DNA of 64,000 nucleotides from the NCBI GenBank assembly GCA_946902875.1, contig OX336336.1:5116545-5180544 (forward strand), read 5' to 3'. The translations under genes and the position numbers were made by a program. Position 1 is the stretch's first letter. Each line of letters begins with the position of its first letter. The DNA is from Nematopogon swammerdamellus (lineage: Eukaryota; Arthropoda; Insecta; Lepidoptera; Adelidae). Of this stretch, positions 55,310 through 64,000 are shown piece by piece. The notes beneath the pieces were generated by a model. That model ran no database searches, was not told the DNA's origin, and was given only the letters and a program-made list of their open reading frames with translations.

Positions 55310-56394
55310 GATCTAATCTAACCCAAAAGGTATATGCGAGGGTATATGTCTATTTTGTAGATATAAAACTTATACACAAAATATCTTTTTAGTATCCTTA
55401 ATAGGTGCTCTTGATCTTTATATCGTTCACTTTCTTGAATTATGCAAAGTTTTTTTATTTTTTATTGTGTCACGAATTTTCTTGATATTTGGAAACCATG
55501 AAATGTCACCGCCATCGCCGCCGCCGCGCCCCGGCCCGCCGCAAAGTCATATCGCGTCGCACACATGCAAATCACATGACACACCGTCTTTGCATGCATC
55601 TTTACGTTCAAATTAACGTGTGCGACTTGTGACACGGAATCAGCTCGCTAAGCCGCGGCGGTCGGGAGCTCGGACGGGACGAAAGCTTTGACGGATGTTT
55701 CCGTCTGGCGGCGAGCTGGAAAATACACGTCGCCCTCATGCATACATTCATAGCGGAATAGATTGGATGCTTTTGGCTTGTAGCGTAGCTTGTAGGTGAT
55801 TAATTTAGATGTAGATCCGTATATTATGTTCCGTTACGTGTGTTATGTTGTCCGTCCTTATAAGATTCCTTTTCTAGAAGAAAAAAAAATTATTATTAGT
55901 ACCACATAACAAAAACTATACTGGACAAATGTATTATTGCCCTGTGAGTTTTTATTGAATAATATATGTAAAATTAGAACTAAAAACTACAAAAATAGAT
56001 ATAAAAAACATTAATGTCACATGTCAAAATTGTATGATTTTGTAACTCATGAGTTTAAAATTATTTTGAATGTTTACTTAGAATAATGTTATTGCAATAT
56101 TTGAATTAAGAGGTCTAAATAATTTAATTTTTATTTAGGGGAGGATGTTGAATAATACATTAAATCAAATCAAAAACTTATTTATTGAACCAAAAAACAA
56201 ACATTATGAGAAGAGTTTGAGAAGGCATACAATTTTCTTAAATCTAACATATATGATTACTTAAATGCTACTAATCTGCCCACAATTCACAGAGAAAACA
56301 GTACATGAAAGTTAGGTACAAAAGAAAATACACTAGTTCGAAAACAAACCTTGTTAAGTATATTCACTTGATTTATTCCCCTGTGCCTAAACTG
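55310..56394. other. No recognisable gene
   Basis: AT-rich, with a GC-rich patch at 55505-55560. The motif AATGTCACATGTCAAAA at 56012 recurs at 62448. Confidence 0.4.
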
Positions 56395-56650
56395 GTCCAA
56401 TAAGGAAGTTTCCACTTTTTTTATTATATTTTTAAAAAAACATGCTAAGATTGCAATAAAGCCTAGTGAATTTTTTTTTCAATTCCGTACAAAAATGACG
56501 AAGTTATGATACTTTTCCCTCCCGTTTTCAAATTGTTCGGCGCGCGGCCGGTCGTCACCGCTGTGACGTCACAAGTCTGTTCTCTGCGCCACCGCCGACG
56601 ACGCGGTGACCGTACCGTGCGCCGTTCGGCAGTTAGCACTTGAGTTTAGC
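56395..56650. repeat. Left outer inverted repeat (with CRE-like site)
   Basis: CCAATAAGGAAGTTTCCACT at about 56397 and GTGACGTCACAAGTCT at 56572 reappear inverted at 62325 and 62130 with comparable spacing (about 175-190 bp). The AT-rich part between is diverged. Confidence 0.7.
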
Positions 56651-57072
56651 TCAAGACGGTAGCAGGTAGCAGGTATCGTTGCAAAATCATTCCATTGTGG
56701 AAACTGTGCGTGCAATCCAATGATGAAGTGACTTTTAATTTAAGACTGAGTTTAGTCACAGATGACCCAATAGTTACTTCGTAACAGATGAATCACTCCG
56801 TAGAAAAAGTTCAATACCTACGGCTTTAATAGCCTACAGCTTTACATCGCCAGTCGCTGCGTGCGAAAATGTACCTAAACGAAAGAGCGTAAAGTGATTA
56901 TTGCTTTGCAGCCGCGTGGCCTTGAAGCAAACTCGGTGACGCTAGGGCTGCTACTTTCGATAAAAATATAAATTCATTACACAATATAATATTATAAAGA
57001 GGAAATATGTGTCAATGTTTGTTCGTGAGCTACAGCACATTATTTAAAAATGTTTTTTTACTATAAAAAAAA

Positions 57073-57462
57073 GTGGCCGCCATTTTGAACTTTTTAGTTA
57101 CTGGACCGATTGTTTTCAAAATCGATATCTGGGTGTCTGTGTAAGCTCTGAATACGAATCCGTTGTCAAAATTTTAAAAAAGTGGCCGCCATTTTGAACT
57201 TTTTAGTTACTGGACCGATTGCTTTCAAAATCGATATCTGGGTGTCTGTGTAAGCTCTGAATACAAATCCGTTGTCAAAATTTAAAAAAGTTGCCGCCAT
57301 TTTGAACTTTTTAGTTACTGGACCGATTGCTTTCGAAATAGATATCTGGGTGTCTGTGTGGGCTCTGAATACGAATCCGTTGTAAACATTTAAAAAAAGA
57401 GGCCGCCATTTTGAACTTTTTAGTTACTGGATCGATTGTTTTCAAAATCGATATCTGGGTTC
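57073..57462 (+). repeat. 109-110 bp tandem repeat, 3.6 units
   Basis: GGCCGCCATTTTGAACTTTT starts units near 57073, 57182, 57291 and 57400. Units also share GATATCTGGGTGTCTGTGT. One inverted partial copy is at 58140-58188. GCCGCCATTTTG resembles the YY1/Pho binding core. Confidence 0.9.
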
Positions 57463-58190
57463 CGCAGGTGGGTTCAAGAACCGGTTCGTAAGAACGCTTT
57501 AAGAACCAGTTTGCAGAATGCTTCTTAGAAACGGTTCGAAAGAACCCTTTTAAGAACCAGTTTGCATGATGGTTTTGAGAACCGGTTCTCGAACTGAGCT
57601 GCATAACCGGACTCGTTTAAGAACCGGGTCATAACTCGAGAACCACTGGTGCACCCATCGTGTTGGTACTCAAACTTCAGGTCTCGGTGAGATCTATCCA
57701 TCTGTCACGTGACCTTTTGTTTTGGTCATAACTCGAGAACCACTGGTGCTAGGCCCATCGTGTTCGGGACCAAAACAAAAGTTCATGTGACAGATGGATA
57801 GATCTCACCGAGAACTGAAGTTTGAGTACCAGCACGATGGGTCTAGCACCGGTGATTCTCGAGTTATGACCCGGTTCTTAAACCAGTCCGCTTATGCAGC
57901 TCGGTTCGAGAACCGGTTCTCGAAACCATCATGCAAGCCGGTTATTAAAAGGGTTCTTTCGAACCGTTTCTAAGAACCATTCTGCAAACTGGTTCATATA
58001 GGGTTCTTTTGAACCTGTTCTTGAACCCACCTGCGGAACCGTTCGTTTGATGAACCGGTTTATTGGTTTTTGAACCGGTTCAAAAAACCGGTTCCTAAAC
58101 CATTTATTTTATGAACCGGTTCTTTAATATGCTGTCGATTTTGAAAGCAATCGGTCCAGTAACTAAAAAGTTCAAAATGGCGGCCTATAT
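57415..58190. mobile_element. Large foldback element, about 270-bp arms
   Basis: The left arm about 57460-57727 (GGTTCCGCAGGTGGGTTCAA ... CTGTCACGTGACCTTTTGTT) is mirrored by about 57768-58042. The loop of about 40 bases repeats the CTCGAGAACCACTGGTGC string. The arms are rich in GAACCGGTTC palindromes. Outside the arms, ACTGGACCGATTG and CAATCGGTCCAGT extend the symmetry. Confidence 0.88.
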
Positions 58191-58324
58191 AACAGGAATG
58201 TAATGTAAAATATTATCTTATGGAGCTCAATACTACACACCACGATACAGCGAGCGCGAAACACGAACCTCTCGGTCGGGTTAGCCGGCACGCGATGCAT
58301 TGCTTGCATGCATTAGCATGCGTT

Positions 58325-58805
58325 GCTCCGCGCCGCCGCCGCCGATTATTTGGAAAATATACCTTTACCCAGCGCTCCATAGTGCTGAGCTCGGGTATAC
58401 ATTCAAGGAGTAGCAATGCAAGTTTGCCACTTGAAAATATACCTGAGCGCAGCACTTTTCTCGGGTATACTTTCAAGTAACGAAACTCCGTTTGGCTTCC
58501 TTTAATGTATACCCGATCCCAACACGATAAGTGATATGAGTGATGTTTTGGTGGTTTAAAAAAAACCAGGGTTAATATACCTAAAGAATATTATATATAT
58601 TAACCATATATTATAATTTATATTATATATAAGAATATTATATATATTAACTTCTATATATTAACCCTAACCTAATGTTGAGGCGGCGCATGTCGTATAT
58701 ATCGGGTCGTCGTATAAGTCGGGTATATTTTAAAGTGCCTGCGCGCGAAGTCCTGCATTTGAAAGTATACTCGACGCCACGCGATCAGTGACGTCACAAA
58801 TGTTG
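58325..58805. repeat. Inner repeat with GAAAATATACC and CRE motifs
   Basis: ATTATTTGGAAAATATACC (58346), TTGAAAATATACCTGAGC (58430), TTTGAAAGTATACTCGACGC (58758) and AGTGACGTCACAAATG (58791). Corresponding strings lie downstream of the retrotransposon ORF in inverted order (62001-62095). Confidence 0.7.
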
Positions 58806-58939
58806 GGTGAAGGTACATTTTGAAGGGCTTAATTATCAATTAAAATATTATTATAAATTATTTTGATAGCTTCTTAAACAATTTATAGGTATTTTTACAC
58901 ATTACGAAGTTATAACATTTTAAAGAACACAGTGGACAT

Positions 58940-61921
58940 ATGGACGACCACGATGGGTCGACATCAGACAGCATCGTATCTGCTGTACCCTCTATACGTC
59001 CAGCACCTGCCCCTGACTTGCCTATTCAATCTCCACAGCCCAGTGCTGGGGCGTCTAGCAGCAGGGATGGTTACAATCAGGTTGCATGCCCCATTTGTGT
59101 TCCTGCAAGATTGTTTAAAGGAAATCGCGGCCTAAAAATACATAATAGCAAGTGCCACGCGATAAGAAACCTCCAACCAACGCCTTCCTCCTCTTCATCC
59201 CCACTTCCCACCGTATCTGTAACTTTCTCCGACCGCATCAGATATCTGAAAAGTTCAGTACCGATCATCAGAAGAATCCCTCGAAGTGCCAGAATTCAGG
59301 TAGCTGAAAAACTATCTTCCGTAATAGCACAGTGTGTGGAAATCAACTCTGTTCAATCGTGGGAAGAACTATTCCTATTCCCATACAACATACTTAACGT
59401 TCCTCTTTGTACAAGCCAAATGAAGAAAGTGTCTTTGGCATAGCACGTAAAAGAAAACGTCCAGAACTACAATTCACATAACTGTGATCTATATAGAGAC
59501 AAACGGAAATCTACAGTTGATGCTTTCTACAAGAAAGTAGAGTGTAAAGTTTTTGATGGTGACTTGCGTGGCGCTGTACGCTTACTATCTTCTGAAGACA
59601 GTGTCGCGGAGGACACTTTACAAACCTACGAAGCACTCAAATGTAAACATTCGTCGGGGTCTACGAGTTCAGCCTACCCAGAACCCCCGGAAACCGATTT
59701 GCCATATACAGGTGTAACAGGAGAAGATGTTCTTAACGCAATTGCTTCCTTCCCCAACGGATCGGCTGGTGGTTTTGACGGATTACGACCGCAACATTTG
59801 AAAGACCTACTGAACGGAGCAAATGGTACAGTTACAATTAAATTACTGGATACATTATTAAAACTGTGCAACCTCATGTTAGCAGGCCAGGTCAACGCTG
59901 ACGTCTCTCCGTTTCTCTATGGAGCCTCCTTGTGTGCTTTTATTAAAAAAGACGGTGGTATCCGTCCTATTGCAGTCGGGTGCACGCTTAGACGTCTAGT
60001 CTCGAAAATGGCATGCAGAAGTATTTTGAATACACTTGGCAATAAACTAAAGCCTAAACAGCTTGGTTTCGGGAACAAGTCCGGTTGCGAGGCAATAGTT
60101 CATGCGACTCGCACGTACTTAAAGAGGAACACAAACGCAGAAATCATAATGAAGGTCGATGTAAGAAACGCTTTCAATTCCGTAAACCGCGCTTGTATGC
60201 TACAAGAAGCAAAGAAGCATATCCCCGGCTTCTACAAATACCTTTGGCAATGTTACTCCGTCTCCTCGCACCTCTTCTACAACAACCACGACCCGATCAC
60301 TTCGGCCACGGGATGCCAGCAAGGTGACCCGCTCGGACCCGCTCTGTTCAGTCTCTCCGTGCATCCCGTAATAGAAGAATTATGCTCTGAACTCAACCTG
60401 TGGTACCTAGACGACGGGGTGCTTGGTGGAACGCTAAACTCCGTTTTAGAGGATCTCGAAAATTTGAAAAATAATTTTCAGTCAATGGGTTTAGTGCTTA
60501 ATTTCGAAAAGTGTGAAGTATTTTTAACTGCAAACGTCTGTAATGTGAGAAAATCAGAAATCCTAAACAATATAAAGGCGGTCGCACCAGGAATTAGGGT
60601 GGTTTCAGAACAAGAATTATCACTTCTTGGCTCTCCAGTCTTGGAAGAAAATATGGTACCAACGATAAAGAAAAAGAAAGAAATCTTGTTAAAATTTGCA
60701 AACCATTTGGTCAATTTACAACCGCATGTCTCTTTCTACCTTTTAAGGCATTGCTTTTATATTCCAAAATTTACATACCTTCTCCGCACAAGTCCATTTT
60801 GGAACCACATAGAGGAAATATTAGATTTAGATAACATTTTAAAAACAACTGTAAACACTATTTTTAATATAAACTTAGAAATTCAAGATAAAGCCTGGAC
60901 ACAAATAACTTTACCAGTTAGGTTCGGTGGATGCGGAGTCCGTTTGGTCCAGGATGTCGCCTTGCCTGCCTTCCTCTCGTCGATCCACAGTGTATCAAAC
61001 CTCATCGGTTCTGTATTAAGCCCGTCACTCGGTGACGTTGAGGTTGTACACTCGGTCGAGGCGAGGGAGGCGTGGCTGGTGAAATGTCCCAATCAATCTC
61101 CACCAGTTTTCCCAAATTCGCAACGTGACTGGGATGAACCCGTTATTAATTCAATTTGTAGAGTTCTCTCTCTGGACGACAGCGATGCTGATAAGGCACG
61201 CATCCTGGCATCGTCGCAGACTGAATCCGGTGCGTAGCTTAATGCATTTCCGTCACCACATCTTGGCACTCTGCTTGACAGAGATACGCTACGCATCGCT
61301 TTCTGTCTGCGGTTTGGTGTCAGGATGTGCCAGCAGCATACATGTGTTTGCGGTGAATTGGTGAGGACGTTAGGGCATCATGGTCTTTCTTGCTCCAGGA
61401 GTGCTGGCAGGATATCTCGCCACGCTGACATCAACCGTATTCTAAAGCGCTCCCTTGCATCTGCGAATATGCCTAGTATTTTGGAACCTCTTGGCCTGTC
61501 TAGAGACGACGGAAAACGGCCAGACGGTCTCACACTCTTGCCGTGGAAGCAGGGGAGGGTTTTGGTTTGGGATGTCACGTGTGCCGATACCTTAGCTCCT
61601 AGTCATGTAGTGGGCTCTAGTCAGGTTTCTGGCTATGCCGCAGCAAAGGCAGAAAAAGCGAAACATCTGAAATACAATACTATTAAGCAGCACTACGAGT
61701 TCGTTGCCTTTGCTGTGGAGACTCTTGGGGTGTGGAGTCCGGACGCTAAAGACCTCGTGAAGCAGCTAGGTCAGCTGCTTATTGAAGCGTCCGGGGACCG
61801 TCGTGCCAAAGCGTTCCTCACACAAAACATCAGCCTCGCCATCCAGCGCGGGAACGCGGCGGCTGTCCTCGGGACAATGAATGATGTCCCGAGGATGCAG
61901 GAATATTTTTATTTAATTTAA
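58940..61921 (+). pseudogene. Near-complete RLE-type non-LTR retrotransposon ORF
   Basis: A single frame of 993 codons from ATG 58940 to TAA 61921, interrupted only by TAG at codon 168 (59441) and codon 766 (61235). Order: N-terminal C2H2 finger (C50, C53, H68, H73); reverse transcriptase with KVDVRNAFN (Asp near 407), GCQQGDPLGP (458-467) and YLDD (489-492); CCHC knuckle (C802, C804, H813, C818); restriction-like endonuclease with RPDG (PD at 861-862) and LVWD (Asp 878); conserved AIQRGNAAAVLGT near the end. This order is that of the R2/R4/NeSL group of target-specific non-LTR elements, and the length is close to R2. YLDD instead of the usual YADD or FADD is unusual, and I cannot place the clade. 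The second TAG stands where a Trp codon would fit. Otherwise no damage is seen. The start is chosen as the first ATG before the finger. Three decayed relatives are in this window. Confidence 0.92.
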
Positions 61922-62330
61922 GTTGTTACATTTCTGTTTAATTTAATTTTTCTTTGTCATATACCAAAATATATTTCATCGGTAATTATCAATTTCTGTG
62001 TTTGAAAATATACCCGATGCTAGCGCGGCCTGTGACGTCACGAGCGCTGGGTAGAGTATATTTTCCAAATAAGCGCCGCCGCCTAGCCTGCGCGCCTCAC
62101 CGACCCACCGACCGACACTGCGGGCTCGGAGACTTGTGACGTCACACGGCGAATGCTCCCCGCGGGTTTTTAACTTTTTAGGGCATACATTAAAAGTTGA
62201 ATAACTTCGCCATTTTTCAAGGTATTGTAATAATTCTTTCACCATGTTTAATGTATTTTTATTATCTTATAATATATGTACATATTTCTTGTTTTTGATT
62301 TAGTGGAAACTTCCTTATTGGCCGTCTTAT
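61922..62330. repeat. 3' flank of the RLE element and right inverted repeat
   Basis: TTTGAAAATATACCCGATGC (62001), CTGTGACGTCACGAGC (62030), GTATATTTTCCAAATAAGCG (62058), TTGTGACGTCACACGG (62134) and AGTGGAAACTTCCTTATTGG (62304). These mirror 58325-58455 and 56395-56590. Confidence 0.7.
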
Positions 62331-62489
62331 AGACGACAGTCGTCATTAAACTATTTTTAGTTCTAAAATCTACCTTCTTCTTTTCTCTATCTTACATGTG
62401 AGTATGTGTGTGTGTATAGATTGTAAGAAGTGATGGTAAAAGCATCAATGTCACATGTCAAAAACACTAAACTATCAGATTTTTTTAAA

Positions 62490-62946
62490 TATTTTTTTGA
62501 AGTGAAAACTTCTTTAGTGGCGCTTGGCACTTTTTTAGGTGGGTAAAAAATGTTAAACTCGCGTCATCGCGTCATCGCGTCAGCGTCAGTTTTATTTTTA
62601 TTATTTAAAATGTAACCTTAAGCCATTGCATTAAGGGTTAAGTTACTAGTGGCTCGGGATCAATTCTGTTCGTCTCTCAGTGACAGTGGCAATCCGATAT
62701 ACGTTTGGTCGTTTACTATGTGATTTCGTGGCTCAATGGTAAGAATGTAGGATTTGTATTTTTTAACCATGGGTTCGAATCTTTCAAAATTTTTTTGGTT
62801 TTTTTTTCTTTTGTTTTCTTTTTTAAGCAATGTTACGGTGTTTAAATTTTTTTAGGGTGTTTAGTTTTTTTTATAACCACCTAAGAATTATTTTCGGAAA
62901 TACAAAAAGTTTTCACTTCTGCCGGCACTCCCGGAGTGCAACTGTG
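62490..62946 (+). repeat. Dispersed repeat G with a Pol III-like insert
   Basis: TTTAGTGGCGCTTGGCACTT, CGCGTCATCGCGTCATCGCG and GCATTAAGGGTTAAG are followed by about 260 bp, then CTGCCGGCACTCCCGGAGTG. Inside the insert TGGCTCAATGGTA (62736) and GGGTTCGAATC (62770) are A- and B-box-like, followed by T runs. No cloverleaf was found. Confidence 0.65.
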
Positions 62947-62947
62947 G

Positions 62948-63066
62948 CTTTTTTTATGTAATCCAGTATGGGTGGCTGAGTCAGAGGGGCCAAAGCAACG
63001 CTCTGACTAGCCAATATCACGCCTGAGAAGGTAGTTGTCATACCGGAGACTTCCCTAGATTGCTGC
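62948..63066 (-). mobile_element. SINE-A tail fragment
   Basis: TTTTTATGTAATCCAGTATG through CAATATCACGCCTGAGAAGG to GAGACTTCCCTAGATTGCTG; body and head missing. Confidence 0.8.
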
Positions 63067-63679
63067 AATATTATTTAAAACAACGAGCTCAAGTGTGCAA
63101 CTAATCTGCCTCCCTTCTCCTAGGTCGAATTTAAAATTTGCGAAAGAATAAAGAATAAAATTTAAAACTTAATCCCTGAATTTAACACAGAAAACGTTTA
63201 CTAGGCGTAATACCTGATTGTTAATCAGGTACTATGAAAATAGATTACCTACGTCTGAAAAGAAGATTAGTCCTGAAATTGTAAATTTCCACAAATACAT
63301 ACCGCTTCCTCCAGCATTGCAGTAATGTGCTGTAATTTTTCACGTAATTAGCTACTGCTGTAAACAAGATCGGCATTTCTCGCTGGCGCTAAAATAAGAG
63401 GGGAAAGCTCAAAACAATTATTTAATTAAATTCCACGAACGCTGTAACCCTCTACCCGTCTATTTTCTTCAATCCTTTTTCTACCCTTGAACTTCTGTAT
63501 ACCCCAGCTCTGGTATTCTATATAATACTCTGCCGATAAGTAGCGCTATTGCTTCGAAATTCAAAATGTTGAAGTCGGAACAAGTTAAGTTGATGGTCGC
63601 AATTAATTTGTACCAGTGTATAGGGAGGAACTCGAACTGTGATGAGCGGTTCGATTCGAAAACATAAGAAAAAAACCCA
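63067..63679. other. No recognisable gene
   Basis: AT-rich; nothing assignable. Confidence 0.4.
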
Positions 63680-63812
63680 AAAAATCAACAACCCTTAAAA
63701 AGTAAAAAAATAAATATTTTAGTTTAGTTACTTAGGCGTCGTCGGTCGACTGCGTTTTGAGGTTTATTTTATTTACTTAGCGGTCCCCCGACACCTTTCT
63801 GTAACTAAAAGG
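63680..63812. mobile_element. Degenerate relative of the 7586-7776 foldback
   Basis: AACCCTTAAAAAGTAAAAAA and CTTAGCGGTCCCCCGACACC correspond to the arms of that element, but pairing is only partial. Confidence 0.6.
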
Positions 63813-63819
63813 ACATTAC

Positions 63820-64000
63820 CGTTTGGGGCCGGTACTTTAAAAGAATAGCCCCACTGCATCTCTCCCCGTGTATGTCCTAAAAGACGTCTAAGGGATATGA
63901 CTCCCTTCTTATATTACTAGGTGGTAGGGTTTAACCCGCCCGGGTTGGTACCACCGCACTGAATGAAAGGTCGGTCGAAACGGCTATGTAAATAGTTTGT
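63820..64000 (+). mobile_element. SINE-C copy, cut by the window edge
   Basis: TTTGGGGCCGGTACTTTAAA, ACTGCATCTCTCCCCGTGTA, the junction GATATGACTCCCTTCTTATA and the SINE-B body to GGCTATGTAAATAGTTTGT. The rest lies beyond 64000. Confidence 0.82.

Noticed and set aside
60085..60327. Overlapping frames within the RLE element
   Set aside because: These are shadows of the RT frame, as are the minus-strand frames at 59674-61578.

Overview
This window looks like repeat-dense intergenic or intronic DNA from a moth or butterfly (Lepidoptera). It is AT-rich and carries several repeat types I associate with that order: MITE-like elements with internal (GTCY)n microsatellites that end in the motif ACTTGGCCGGTTTTT, fragments with the motif CCCGCGGCTTCGCTCGCG, Jockey-type LINE 3' ends, and tRNA-headed SINEs. 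The order-level call is an inference. I found no host protein-coding exon that I would defend and no functional RNA gene. Almost every recognisable coding remnant belongs to a transposable element.

Layout. 0-3.3 kb: the end of a Helitron helicase, then a nested palindromic block. That block has inverted 210-220 bp outer arms, two inverted blocks of a 68-bp minisatellite built on a GGCC-GAA-GGCC hairpin, and a decayed C-terminal piece of an RLE-type retrotransposon between them. 3.3-18.6 kb: MITEs, foldback elements, SINEs, a tandemly triplicated SINE piece, a 609-bp hAT-type element, and a 685-bp MITE whose near-identical inverted partner lies at 39.1-39.8 kb. 19-25 kb: a second RLE-retrotransposon fragment, a Jockey LINE fragment, a short hAT MITE with an 8-bp target duplication, and a third RLE fragment. 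26.0-27.3 kb: a GC-rich array of 73/74-codon repeats that is open in more than one frame. 28-34 kb: MITEs, a perfect 48-bp palindrome and a deleted mariner. 34-48.6 kb: SINEs, a 1.2-1.7 kb segmental duplication, and a 1.1-kb terminal-inverted-repeat element with an 8-bp duplication. 49-51 kb: a CR1/Jockey-like LINE with a nearly whole RT domain. 56-62.3 kb: inverted repeats, a large foldback and a nearly full-length non-LTR retrotransposon with C2H2 finger, reverse transcriptase, CCHC knuckle and restriction-like endonuclease. 62.5-64 kb: more dispersed repeats and a SINE cut by the window edge.

How the parts fit together. The SINEs are modular. SINE-A has a tRNA Ser/Leu-like head. SINE-B has a head in which a 5S-rRNA-like block sits between tRNA-like A and B boxes. 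SINE-C has a third head. All three share one body. The 3' tail of SINE-A resembles the 3' ends of two Jockey LINE fragments in the same window, which suggests a mobilising partner. The RLE retrotransposon is present four times (one near-complete copy, three 3' fragments). All four in-frame stops that I could place in these copies are TAG, with no frameshift detected. No operons or host regulatory units were seen.
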